In this document: positions 1-8,866 of the stretch, piece after piece | Layout: each line of letters begins with the position of its first letter | Position numbering within the stretch: the first letter of the stretch is position 1 | Source: Geomesophilobacter sediminis | Lineage (GTDB): Bacteria; Desulfobacterota; Desulfuromonadia; Geobacterales; Geobacteraceae | DNA length: 64,000 nt | Reading direction: 5' to 3' | NCBI RefSeq assembly: GCF_016458275.1 | Contig: NZ_JAEMHM010000004.1 | Location: forward strand, 124,001-188,000 | The notes under the pieces: generated by a model | Database searches by the model: none | The model's input: only the letters and a program-made list of their open reading frames with translations | What the model was told of the DNA's origin: nothing | Translations under genes and position numbers: made by a program

Positions 1-2470
1 ACGCCTCGGCGTGCCCTTGAGCGACGGGGAAAAGTACCTTGAATGTGGTCCCCTTTCTCGGTTCACTGTAGACCTTGACGGCTCCTTTGTGCCCGCGAAC
101 AATGCCAAGGACCGCAGCCATCCCTAACCCCCTTCCTGCGAATTTTGTGGTGAAGAAGGGATCGAATACTCGGGATATGGTCTCCCGGTCCATGCCGCAA
201 CCGGTGTCGGCTACTTCCACGAAGACGTAGGTCCCTTCCGGCAACTGCTCGTCCAGCCAGGTTTCACCAAAGTATTCTCGATCGCAGTGCATAGCGCCTG
301 TGGTAATGGCGATCACTCCGCTCGCATCGCCGATTGCCTCAGAGGCGTTGATGACCAGGTTCATCAACACTTGGCGCACCTGGGTGACATCCACCTGAAT
401 GGGGGGTAGGTCTTTCGCGAGATTTAGACGTAAGACCGCCTTTTTCGAGATGGAGACTTCGAGCATGTGGGTCATCTCCATGATAATTTCCCCTAGATCG
501 AGAGTCTCGATGACGAAGCGCCCTTTGCCCGAATAGGCGAGCATTTGTCGGGCCAGTTCCGCGGCGCGTTGGGCAGCAAGTTCGATCTGGTGCAGGTTTT
601 CACGGCCCGGCGAGGCGGCGGAAAGACGCATCAGGGCGAGATCGGCGTGCCCCAAGATGGCCAATAAGATGTTGTTGAAATCATGGGCGATGCCGCCGGC
701 GAGCACCCCGAGACTCTCGAGTTTCTGAGCGTGCTGCATCTGGGCTTCCAGCTTTTGTCGCTCCTCATCCGCCCGTTTGCGGGCGGTGATGTCCTGGATG
801 GTACCGAACATCCGGACGGGGTGACCGTCAGGACCGAGCTCTAACTGTCCCAGCCCGTGGACCCAGCGCTCGGCGCGGTCGCTAACTCTAACGATGCGGT
901 ATTCGCGGTCGAATCCCTGCCGTTTTCCCAACACTTCCCTTTGCAAATACGTGGACATTTCCTCACGCTGATCGGGGGCGATGATGGTGAGCCATCCGTT
1001 GAGGTCCCTGGAATAGGCGTCGTCGATGCCGAAGATCTCTTCCAACTCCTCGGAACAGGTCCAGAGACGGGCCTCAATGTCAAACTCGTAATGACCGATA
1101 TGAGCAACCCGCTGGGACTCCTTCAGCTTGGCCTCGCTCAGGCGGAGTGCATCTTCGGCTCGCTTGAGCCCGGTGATGTCCTCAACAACCTCAATGAACC
1201 CAGTGATTCCCCCCGACTGGTCGAGCAAAGGAAAGGTGCGCAGGTGCACCGCGAAAGTCCCCCCGTCAGCGCGGACCCCTTCAGTATCGATGTTGGAAAC
1301 CAGACCGGAACGAACCGAGACGATGCCGGGGCAATAGTCGCAGATTCGCTCGCGATTTTTGAACTGCTCGTAACAGTGTTTACCCACGAATGATTCAGCT
1401 GCGCGTCCAAACCATTCGGAGGTAGTCCGGTTGACCATGACGATACGGTGTTCTCTGTCGACGAGGGTGATGCCCAGAGGAATATTGTCGAGCAGGGTGC
1501 GCTGGCGACTCTCGCTGGCGCGCAGGATCTCCTCGGCACGGACGCGCTCCTCCATCTCCGCGGCAAGCAGGGTGTTGGATTCCGAGAGCTGTCTGGTCCG
1601 TTCCTCGACCTTCAGCTTGAGGAGTAGGGGCTGCCGGGCCATGGTACGCAGTAAGGCCGCCAAAAGGGTGCTGATAAGGAGAACCAAAACGCCTTCCGCG
1701 GCCAGCTCGGAGAGAGCATGCCAGCCGTCACGCGGCTCCATGCTCAGAGTCCATACGCCATTGGGGACTTCGATGTTGGCTCGAACCGGAGCGTGGAGTG
1801 GTTCTGATGACGAACGGGTGATAACTTCACGTTTTCCTGTAGTTGGATTGACTCTTGAGAGTTCGTAGTGATAGCCGGAATGGACTGCTTGCTGCAGTGG
1901 TACGGTAGCGAGGAAATCGGGGATGCGAATGACCACGGAGACCAGCCCCCAGAACCGCTCCTTGCCATTGGCCGCATCGAGAAACACCGGGATTCTCCCT
2001 ACGACCCCCTTTCCTCCCTGGATCAGTTCAAAAGGGCCGGCGAGGCTGAGCCTTCGAGATGAGATGGCCAGCATGGCTTCCTGGCTGCGCTGCCGATCGC
2101 TCAAAAGGTTGAGGCCGATGGCCTTTTCATTGCCTGTTCGCGGGTAGACCTGCCGGATTACGCCATCGGGGGCAAGCTGAAGACTGCTGATGCCGCCGTA
2201 CAATGGCAACATTTCGCTCCCCAATAGGTCGAAGTGCTCAATCCGGCCATTACCCTGGCGAATGAGGGCGGCCAGTGCATAGGTGGCAGAAAGGGATCGG
2301 TTCAGGTGGTCCTGAATGGTGTAGGCAAACCGAGCATTGATTTCCCGGACCTGCTTCTCCCGTTCCTCGTAGAGAAGATTCTGGTGGAAGGCAACCAGGA
2401 CGCCGCCTAGAACCAGACTGATGCAAAATGCGAGAATGGTGACGAGGGTAACCCAGGATGATTTGATCAT
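1..2470 (-). CDS. CHASE/PAS sensor histidine kinase (C-terminus off the left edge)
   Basis: Membrane-bound sensor kinase that would autophosphorylate on histidine and pass phosphate to a response regulator. I read an uninterrupted frame of 823 codons from an ATG at 2470 to the window edge, so the stop codon is missing. An N-terminal membrane segment (about residues 7-28) is followed by a CHASE-like extracellular region, a second membrane segment near residue 265, two PAS domains, a HisKA box with H596 in AHDFNN, and a HATPase with N-box LVINASEA, DTGCGM and a GRGLGM G2 box. Family knowledge says such proteins often end in a receiver domain, which may lie outside the window. No cognate regulator gene is adjacent. 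The domain order is seen; the ligand is unknown. Confidence 0.9.
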   Translation of the reverse strand, partial: MIKSSWVTLVTILAFCISLVLGGVLVAFHQNLLYEEREKQVREINARFAYTIQDHLNRSLSATYALAALIRQGNGRIEHFDLLGSEMLPLYGGISSLQLAPDGVIRQVYPRTGNEKAIGLNLLSDRQRSQEAMLAISSRRLSLAGPFELIQGGKGVVGRIPVFLDAANGKERFWGLVSVVIRIPDFLATVPLQQAVHSGYHYELSRVNPTTGKREVITRSSSEPLHAPVRANIEVPNGVWTLSMEPRDGWHALSELAAEGVLVLLISTLLAALLRTMARQPLLLKLKVEERTRQLSESNTLLAAEMEERVRAEEILRASESRQRTLLDNIPLGITLVDREHRIVMVNRTTSEWFGRAAESFVGKHCYEQFKNRERICDYCPGIVSVRSGLVSNIDTEGVRADGGTFAVHLRTFPLLDQSGGITGFIEVVEDITGLKRAEDALRLSEAKLKESQRVAHIGHYEFDIEARLWTCSEELEEIFGIDDAYSRDLNGWLTIIAPDQREEMSTYLQREVLGKRQGFDREYRIVRVSDRAERWVHGLGQLELGPDGHPVRMFGTIQDITARKRADEERQKLEAQMQHAQKLESLGVLAGGIAHDFNNILLAILGHADLALMRLSAASPGRENLHQIELAAQRAAELARQMLAYSGKGRFVIETLDLGEIIMEMTHMLEVSISKKAVLRLNLAKDLPPIQVDVTQVRQVLMNLVINASEAIGDASGVIAITTGAMHCDREYFGETWLDEQLPEGTYVFVEVADTGCGMDRETISRVFDPFFTTKFAGRGLGMAAVLGIVRGHKGAVKVYSEPRKGTTFKVLFPVAQGHAEA

Positions 2471-2682
2471 GTGACCTCAGCAGCCGGCCCGATAAGGATA
2501 AAAGCTTAAACTGTTATAACATGTTTGTTCCAAGCCTGGCAGTGGTAATCATTTGCTCACGCGTGAACACATCACCCATATATTTTCCGAGAAGGGTGGT
2601 GGACACTCCGGGTTACCTTCCGCCACCCGAACTTGGACATACAGCAGCGGAGAGGGATGAGCCTGCCGGCAACGGAATTTCT

Positions 2683-3984
2683 GGGCTCTTCCGGGGTTTC
2701 CGTGGGGAATTTGATCCTGACCCGCTATACTCCCGCCCGAAAGGGGGGAGCCATGAAAGACCCCGATCTGTACCGTCACCTGTTAGGTTTTAAGTCACCG
2801 TGGATTGTTGCTAAGGTCGATTTGTCAGCCTCGACACAGCAAGAAGATGTTTTCGTTGACATCCCAAAGACGAGAAGTGGTCTTGCCCTGTCTGTGACGA
2901 CTTATTGCCGGTGTACGATCACTCGGAAGAGAGAATCTGGCGTCACCTTGACAGCTGCCAGTTTCAAACCTTCCTTCATGCCAGACCGCAGCGGGTCCAA
3001 TGTCCTAAGGATGGCGTCCACCAAGTGCGTCTGCCGTGGGCTGAGCCGAAGGCCCGTTTCACGCTACTGTTCGAGCGACTGGCAATCGAAGTAATGCAGG
3101 TGACTCACATTCAGGTAGCCCGGCAGATACTTCGGATCAGTTGGGATGAAGCGTGGCACCTTCTCTCTCGGGTAGTCCAGCGGGGCTGCAGCGCAAGGAA
3201 CCTCGGCTTTTCGAACATCTTGGTGTCGATGAGAAGTCGATTGCCCACGGACAGCGATACTTCACCCTGGTCTGCGATCTCGACCGGGGCACCGTCGAAC
3301 ACATCGGTGACGGCCGGGACAAGCGCAGCTTCGAGTCCTATCTTGAGTGCCTAACCGACAACAACTTGAGGCGATCACGCCATCGCGATGGATATGCACG
3401 AAGCTTACGTCTAGGCCGCCCTAGCCAAGGTTCCCGATGCAGAGCGAAAGATCGTCTTCGACCTGTTCCACATCATGGAACACATGGGTGGTGCGGTTGA
3501 AGAAATCAGACGTTTGGACCACAGGGCGCTTGTTGACGAGGGAGATAACCGCCTTGCCCGGACCAAGTACATGAGGCTCTACGGCCAAGAGGAAGTCCCC
3601 CGAAAAGTACTGGGCTAATTTCTATCTGTTACGCCAAAGCGACCTCAAGGCGGCAAGAGCTTGCGCGCTGAAGGAGAACTTGCGGCCCTTGTGGCGTTAC
3701 AAACGCCTCTCAGCGGCCAATTCCCACTGGAAGAGTTTGTATTTCTGGGCCACACACTGTCGGCTCAATCCGGTTGTGAAGGCGGCAAAGATGCTGAAGT
3801 CTTGCCTGACCCAGGTCTTCAAATACTTTGTGCACCGCGTAACCGACGCCCTATCGGAAGGAATAAACTCCAAGGTAGAAGCAATCAAGAACGCCGCACG
3901 AGGCTATCGAAATGCCGAACACTTTAAAATCATGATTTGGTTTCGCCTTGGGGCCTGTCACCCACGGGAAACCCTGAAGAGCCC
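2683..3984 (+). mobile_element. Decayed ISL3-family insertion sequence
   Basis: The ends are imperfect inverted repeats: positions 2683-2706 match the complement of 3961-3984 at 21 of 24 bases, beginning GGGCTCTTCC, the style of ISL3-family ends. Between them lies a frameshifted transposase. The 8 bases outside each end (with the repeat taken from 2684 and 3983) agree at only 5 of 8 positions, so a target duplication is not convincing. The element is about 1.3 kb, normal for the family, and cannot transpose on its own. Confidence 0.85.
2753..3966 (+). pseudogene. ISL3-family (IS204/IS1001/IS1096/IS1165) transposase, multiply frameshifted
   Basis: The start has a good ribosome site (GGGGGGAG) before an ATG reading MKDPDLYRHLLGFKSPW, the usual ISL3 start. 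The protein must be stitched from several frames: a one-base loss near 2862 shifts into HPKDEKWSCPVC...LPVYDHSEERIWRHL, another near 3183 into LQRKEPRLFEHLGVDEKSI, a further shift near 3375 into IAMDMHEAYV followed by an in-frame TAG, and another near 3598 into KYWANFYLLRQSD. The expected catalytic acidic residues are still recognisable in GVDEKS, AMDMHE and LSEGINSK. There are at least four frameshifts and one stop, so no active transposase is made. Confidence 0.92.
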
Positions 3985-4571
3985 AAATCTGGATGCTGCA
4001 AAGTCGTTGAAGCAATGCTGGACGCGACTGGCATCCGGGCTAAGCCTGTCTCTGATGCGGATGTGGATTGGCGATAGACCTGAGCCTTTTAGTCTTTGCC
4101 CCCTATCAGGGCAGATTTTTGGAAATAATGGCCAAAGGGGAGGTGTGTATTCTTTTCCACCATAGAATTGCACTTTGTTGTTTTTTAGTGGAAAGGCTGT
4201 GAATACAGCCAGATGCATATTGCCAGTCGCCAGAAGGACGTGCCAGCCCTGATTCGGGCACTTTATTCACGTGATGTGCAGAGAGGCGCGACTCGAATTT
4301 CGCTCTCGGATGACCCCGAGCCCTGCTGCGCCTCATGATAAACTCGCTAGGCAACATGTGGGAGTTGGAAACCATCGTCGAGCATGAACTGAACAAGCAC
4401 CGCGGCGGGATGCCTCACCGGTCGAAGAATCCGAGATGCTAAACGAAGAGAGGCTGGCTGAAAAGGTGGTTATGATCGTCAAGCAGTTACCATCGTCATG
4501 CGCCACTTGTTTGTAGCTAAGACTTGCACTACCTTCTGGGGTCAGTCATCGTAGGCACAAAGCCATTAATT
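3985..4571. other. Intergenic stretch without a recognised gene
   Basis: Between the insertion sequence and the stop of the E2-E1-JAB gene I find only short open frames with no recognisable similarity. A 41-codon frame from 4213 and a plus-strand frame around 4337-4441 may be decayed fragments. No terminator or RNA gene was recognised. It probably marks old rearrangement at the edge of the defence-like block. Confidence 0.5.
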
Positions 4572-6806
4572 TCAATAGTCACCATAATCGGCAAAGCAAG
4601 TTAGCTCACCTCCGTGCCATATTAAGTTGAAAGCCGGGATACCCAATCTGAGGTCCTTTATTTTCTGCAGGGTGGCTTCATCGATTCCGGACGGAGTACC
4701 GCCGAACAAATGGCTGTGCCAGGTGCCCAGATACGTCAGCCCGGACGATTTCACAATCTCAGCAATCTTATTTTCCAGGCCCTCAACTCCCAGCTCGAAT
4801 CTGGCGCGGGAGCGGGTTGAATCGGGTGGGGCTTCCAGTATCCTGGTGACGATGGCACATTTCCGGGTGAGGCAAAGCCTGCCGATAAGGACGCCGCCGG
4901 TCTCAACGGTCGGCCATCTGGCGACCTCATTCTCCATCATGCCGAAGGCAGGCGCCAGCACCCTTAGCTCCCAGTCCTTTCTTTCGAGGCGGACCCTTCG
5001 GGTTTTGGCAAGAGCGGAGGTTTGCCACCTGAGCGACATCCCGGCGGCGTCCAGGAACCCCAGCGACACCTCCCCTTCCTCCGGGATATCCCCTTCAAAC
5101 ACCTGCCGGGCACGTTCCGCCATTGCCGCAGCATGAAGAGATATCCTGGTATCGGGGATAATGGTGGTGTACGACCCGCACCCCTGTCCGGTCGCCTGGC
5201 GGTTGAAGGCGTCATCAGCCACGGCCAAGACCTCAGAGAGCGGCTTGTCGTCAATGGCCGAGTCAAAGAGTGCCGCCGATAGGTCATCGACTCGGGGATT
5301 CCTGCCGCGCCCTTCGATGGTTATGAACCCAAGCCTTGCCTTTGAGTAAAGCCCGGTCTGGAATATCCGCGAGTTGTTGGTCGCGTTTGGCAGGGAGGCC
5401 AGGGTTTCCCGCACGTTCAAAGATGCTGTCGAGTCGATTATCAGGGATTCCTTCTCGAAGAGCCGGGAGCTGCTTTTCGCCAGATAGTCCTGAAGGGACT
5501 TGTTATGGGCGGTCGCGCTTACGCTGAAATTCTCCATCACCTTCTTCAGGAGTTCTGCCTTATCACCAGCGGCTGTGGTCAAGGCGTGCCGTGCGAGGTT
5601 GTGCTCCGACATCCATCGGTGGTCTATCAGGGTGAAAGGGCCGTGCCCCGCCCGGCAAAGATGCAGAGCGATTTTTGACCCCAAACTGCCACAGCCGATA
5701 TGAATGATGGACTCCATTTTCCCTGGCGACGCCCCGGAAATCTCTCTCAGCAGCTCCGGCCCGACGGCATGCAGATGGCCAAGAATACCGACGGGAGAAT
5801 TCATGTCCGGGATTCCTAAAGGCGTGTACTGAACACGAACTCTATAGGAAAGGAATTCCAGATTCGTGTTCTGGTTTATCAGATTGAGCGGCCTCCGGAC
5901 GCAGTGGATGGTCACAACTTCCACCGCATATGAGACCTTTGCCGACTGATTCCAAAGAAGCTGTATCTGCGGCCAGAACGATTGGTAGGTACCGTACAGC
6001 TTGCTTTTTTCCAGCAACTCGCCGAGGTTGGTGACCGTTTCCGGGAAGTAGGTATCGACAACAACACTCTCATTTGGCCAGCAGCACAAGACTGGACAGG
6101 TGCCGACGCTGCCTTTCCTGCCGACGAAATCTTTCTGAGTTATTTCCTTTATGAAACCGGCATCCATGGCCCTGCAAGTGTAGTCCGAGATTTTAAAAAT
6201 ATCCCCTGCACTCAGCTTGAACACGTCACAGGTCAGCAGCCTGAAGCCTGCCGTTTTTGAAACAAAGCCCTGGACCTTCGCCTTTTGATAAATGATTGGC
6301 TCATCGGCGGTATCCAGCCGCATGGGCTCCCACCCCTGGTTCTTGTTGATGAGGCTGTCGCTTGCCGCTTTTCTCAGCCAGTCTTGCATCTGGTCGATGA
6401 TGGTTGTCAGCCCATGGCCTTGATGCAACAGGTCATCCAGCGAACCATCGTATATGCAAGGGGACACTATGGAATTGCCAGAGCCTGGGTTGATGTGGGG
6501 AAGAGTCCTCGGAAAGTCCACTCGCAGAAAGAACTTGGGCGCTTTGAGAGGGAAGTTCTCCGGGAAATACATGTAGACTGGCTCGACCGTCTTGACGCCG
6601 GTGGAACTTATTCCCGTCTCCTCAGCCTTGCTAGGCATGGGGACACGAAATAAAGTCGCAATCTTCCACCAGCCGCTCGGTCTTAGATCCGGTTCTCCCA
6701 CACTGACGATGTCGGGGAAGGTTTCCAGTTCCTTTACCGCCTGCGCAATGGCGGGGGGCACGGGCATGCCCCCCTCAAGCGTTGCATTTTTCTTGTCCCT
6801 ACCCAT
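4572..6806 (-). CDS. E2-E1-JAB fusion protein of a bacterial ubiquitin-like conjugation system
   Basis: A 744-residue protein that appears to combine ligase-like and protease activities. An N-terminal E2/UBC-like domain (about 20-150) carries a candidate catalytic C117 in SPCIYDG. A ThiF/E1 adenylation domain (about 365-570) has the nucleotide loop GCGSLGS at 371-377, then LIDHRWMSEHNLARH and a candidate catalytic C543 in GQGCGS. A C-terminal JAB/JAMM domain has E635, H697, H699, S706 and D709. The JAMM spacing from H699 to S706 is six residues, one short of the usual seven. The start overlaps the end of the upstream MBL gene by 8 bases, so they are probably co-translated. E1/E2/JAB sets are known in CBASS type II and Bil systems; this triple fusion with an MBL partner is a different arrangement. 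The target and any ubiquitin-like modifier are not evident. Confidence 0.88.
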   Translation of the reverse strand: MGRDKKNATLEGGMPVPPAIAQAVKELETFPDIVSVGEPDLRPSGWWKIATLFRVPMPSKAEETGISSTGVKTVEPVYMYFPENFPLKAPKFFLRVDFPRTLPHINPGSGNSIVSPCIYDGSLDDLLHQGHGLTTIIDQMQDWLRKAASDSLINKNQGWEPMRLDTADEPIIYQKAKVQGFVSKTAGFRLLTCDVFKLSAGDIFKISDYTCRAMDAGFIKEITQKDFVGRKGSVGTCPVLCCWPNESVVVDTYFPETVTNLGELLEKSKLYGTYQSFWPQIQLLWNQSAKVSYAVEVVTIHCVRRPLNLINQNTNLEFLSYRVRVQYTPLGIPDMNSPVGILGHLHAVGPELLREISGASPGKMESIIHIGCGSLGSKIALHLCRAGHGPFTLIDHRWMSEHNLARHALTTAAGDKAELLKKVMENFSVSATAHNKSLQDYLAKSSSRLFEKESLIIDSTASLNVRETLASLPNATNNSRIFQTGLYSKARLGFITIEGRGRNPRVDDLSAALFDSAIDDKPLSEVLAVADDAFNRQATGQGCGSYTTIIPDTRISLHAAAMAERARQVFEGDIPEEGEVSLGFLDAAGMSLRWQTSALAKTRRVRLERKDWELRVLAPAFGMMENEVARWPTVETGGVLIGRLCLTRKCAIVTRILEAPPDSTRSRARFELGVEGLENKIAEIVKSSGLTYLGTWHSHLFGGTPSGIDEATLQKIKDLRLGIPAFNLIWHGGELTCFADYGDY

Positions 6807-7977
6807 GGGACAACGGCTCCCTGGCCATTGAAACCGCTGCGGCAGCCACCGATGCCTTTTTGTTGCCCGGCGGCTGCGGACCGTCAGCCGCGATTATGAA
6901 CTCGAACGGTTCATGCGTGGTGGTGGTGTTGGGGTACTCGCCGGTGCACTTGAAGTTCTTGCTGATGGTCAGGTATTCCTTCTTCGCGGCATGGCAAGGG
7001 GGGTCGGTGTCGTCGTCCTTAATAGCCTTACTGCTGGACATGATGTAGGCACCGAAATTGGCCTGGGACAGGGCGGACTTGGCATCCGCGTCCACCTTCG
7101 GGTCGGCGACCTTGCTTCTGCTGTCGAACGACAGAGCGTGCCACGAGCAGTGGTGCGGAGCAAGCAGCAAGTCGTACTTGAGGTCATCAGTATTGTTCTT
7201 GTACTTCGACCATAGCTTCTTCCAGATGGCGACCTCGGCGTCGCCGCCGGTCAGGAAGATACAGGCATCTGGGTGCGCGGCATCCGAAGCGATGTGATAC
7301 TGGATGATGACGCTGGAGTGGTTCTTTTGGAGGGATTTTTCCTCTTCCTCGTCGGCATCCTTCGGGAACGGGCCGAGGACCCTCATCGAGGCCATGCTAT
7401 TGTAAGTACCGTTAATCCTGGTGATGGTATCCCCCTGCTTGTAGAGGATGCCCTCCAGCCCCTTCGTCTTGTCCGGGCTCTCGTCTTCGCCGATGATAAG
7501 GATTCTATCGCCGTCGGTGATGCCAACCCCGACCTTTTCCTTGTAGAGGTTGGCACGCCTCTTGGCTTCGGTGTTGAACGCCTTGGCGTCATCGGTGAGG
7601 GTGTGGTTCGTGCTCGCCCGCCTGTATACCATCGGGGAGGACCAGATTTCCCTGATGACGATTTTCAGCTCTTCCCCCTCCGGCGGCTCGTATTTGTAAT
7701 CATCGAGCTTGCCGAGGTGGAAATGCTTTTGGAGTCCGCTGCAGTGGTCTTGGTCCGGGTGGCTCAGGACGAAGACATCGACATAGGGGCGACCCTTGTC
7801 GTCGGTTTTCAGCCGCGTTCTGAGCTGATTGGCGACATCGCAGGTGTCGTCCTCAGGGTCGTCTGCTGCACACCGGATATTCACGTCGATGAGGATGCTG
7901 GTTTCGTTGGTGTCGTTGAGGATAATGAGGGTCATGTCCCCGTTCGCAACGGGGAAGAAGGTTACCTTTGCACTCAT
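6799..7977 (-). CDS. ComEC/Rec2-type metallo-beta-lactamase fold hydrolase
   Basis: A 392-residue soluble protein with an MBL fold: an early LIDVN strand, the metal motif SHPDQDH at residues 72-78, and a later APHHCSWHA motif like the PHHGS of ComEC-type enzymes. There is no signal peptide or membrane segment, so it should act in the cytoplasm, possibly on a nucleic acid, nucleotide or phosphodiester; the substrate is unknown. It lies directly upstream of the E2-E1-JAB gene with an 8-base overlap and 42 bases downstream of the 57-residue gene, so the three probably form one transcript. The catalytic-fold call is secure; the function is inferred only from context. Confidence 0.85.
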   Translation of the reverse strand: MSAKVTFFPVANGDMTLIILNDTNETSILIDVNIRCAADDPEDDTCDVANQLRTRLKTDDKGRPYVDVFVLSHPDQDHCSGLQKHFHLGKLDDYKYEPPEGEELKIVIREIWSSPMVYRRASTNHTLTDDAKAFNTEAKRRANLYKEKVGVGITDGDRILIIGEDESPDKTKGLEGILYKQGDTITRINGTYNSMASMRVLGPFPKDADEEEEKSLQKNHSSVIIQYHIASDAAHPDACIFLTGGDAEVAIWKKLWSKYKNNTDDLKYDLLLAPHHCSWHALSFDSRSKVADPKVDADAKSALSQANFGAYIMSSSKAIKDDDTDPPCHAAKKEYLTISKNFKCTGEYPNTTTTHEPFEFIIAADGPQPPGNKKASVAAAAVSMAREPLSHG

Positions 7978-8019
7978 GTGGCTGTTTCTCCAAATACCGT
8001 GGCTGAGGTTGACGTTGGA

Positions 8020-8193
8020 CTACTTCTCCTTGCGGACGCCTTTGAACGGGGTTCCGTCGGACTTGACGTCCATGAACCGACCGGTGTTGGTGTCCCTCTT
8101 CACGTAACGGTCAATCGTGGGGTTGTACACCTGCGACCGTTCGCGGACGGCACCGTTACGGTGACCGTCGCCCTTGGGAGGGTTAGTTGCCAT
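8020..8193 (-). CDS. 57-residue basic protein leading the MBL/E2-E1-JAB operon
   Basis: A short frame beginning MATNPPKGDGHRNGAVRERS and ending in FKGVRKEK, preceded by GAGGTG seven bases before the ATG. It is rich in Lys, Arg, Asp and Gly, has no cysteines or membrane segment, and is predicted to be mostly extended or disordered. Its position immediately before the MBL gene suggests joint expression. I recall similar small proteins in accessory regions, but have no function for them. It is too short for a normal beta-grasp ubiquitin fold; whether it is a modifier, substrate or antitoxin-like partner cannot be told. Confidence 0.75.
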   Translation of the reverse strand: MATNPPKGDGHRNGAVRERSQVYNPTIDRYVKRDTNTGRFMDVKSDGTPFKGVRKEK

Positions 8194-8242
8194 CGACCAT
8201 TCACCTCGCTTTTGGAAACAGACCGCTTGAAACGATGAAGCT

Positions 8243-8261
8243 TTTGTGGTAAGACCACAAA
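8243..8261. promoter_or_regulatory. Perfect inverted repeat, possible operator
   Basis: An 8-base perfect inverted repeat with a 3-base spacer (TTTGTGGT-AAG-ACCACAAA) lies about 50 bases upstream of the 57-residue gene. It could be an operator controlling the MBL/E2-E1-JAB operon or a stem in a plus-strand RNA. The ACCAATTGGT operator of the neighbouring regulator is not present here, so a different regulator or a structural role is more likely. Confidence 0.4.
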
Positions 8262-8308
8262 TGAGACAACTTCAGTACAAGCGCCCAACCTTACCATGTT
8301 GGGAATGT

Positions 8309-8347
8309 CGGGATGCTGCTGCAACAGCATCCCGATTTTTCTTTTTT
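8309..8347 (+). terminator. Strong intrinsic terminator on the plus strand
   Basis: A 10-base-pair stem (8309-8318 with 8325-8334, loop of six) is followed on the plus strand by TTTTTCTTTTTT. It is oriented against the two minus-strand operons that flank it, and no plus-strand protein gene precedes it. It could therefore end a short plus-strand RNA transcribed from about 8200-8300, or stop transcription entering the block. Confidence 0.75.
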
Positions 8348-8350
8348 GAG

Positions 8351-8866
8351 TTATTTGAAATTCCTCGCCGAGCTGTAGTACCGGTTTATGGCGATGGACA
8401 TCGCCTGCTTACTCACCTGGAAGAGTTCCGCCATCTTGTCCAGATTCTTCAGCTCGCCCTGGTACTTTTTCAGCTGGTCCGTCGGCATCAGGAGTTCCGA
8501 AGCGAAAGCGTCCGCCTCCTGTTCCTTCGCCGGTTTCTTGTTCTCCGGCACGTCCTCGCCCAGTTCCCTGGCCATTTCCGGGTCGTAGAAGTCGCGCTTA
8601 CCATGCTCCAGGCAGATATGGCCCAGTTCGTGGGCCAGGGTGAAGCGCCCCCTCACGAACGACTTGGCCCGGTTCAGCATGGCGACGTGCATCCCGTTCA
8701 TTTCCAGCAGAGCACCGTCCAGCGCTTCGGGGTCGTTCAGTTCGACGTACTCCACCCCGAGTCCCTTGCAGATAGCCTGTAGGTCGGTGGGCACTTCCGT
8801 TATCTTATACTTCTTCAGCACCTGCCGCGCCTTCTCATACGCGAACTTGTAATTCGCACCCATCAT
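8351..8866 (-). CDS. ImmA/IrrE family metallo-endopeptidase
   Basis: A 171-residue protease-like protein with the zinc-binding HELGH motif in FTLAHELGHICLEH. ImmA/IrrE proteins are known to cleave partner HTH repressors, as in ICEBs1 ImmR/ImmA and Deinococcus DdrO/IrrE. Here the gene overlaps the upstream HTH gene by four bases (ATGA), so the natural substrate is probably that regulator; this is inference from order. Such a pair would let a stress or infection signal release the operon from repression. There is no signal peptide, so it acts in the cytoplasm. The stop lies directly beside the plus-strand terminator at 8309-8347. Confidence 0.9.
   Translation of the reverse strand: MMGANYKFAYEKARQVLKKYKITEVPTDLQAICKGLGVEYVELNDPEALDGALLEMNGMHVAMLNRAKSFVRGRFTLAHELGHICLEHGKRDFYDPEMARELGEDVPENKKPAKEQEADAFASELLMPTDQLKKYQGELKNLDKMAELFQVSKQAMSIAINRYYSSARNFK

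Noticed and set aside
2676-3991. An 8-base target duplication flanking the ISL3 element
   Set aside because: The flanking octamers AATTTCTG and CAAATCTG agree at only five of eight positions, so a duplication is not supported.
3985-4571. Possible remnant gene around 4213-4441
   Set aside because: Short frames of 35-41 codons exist, but I cannot tie them to a family or to each other.
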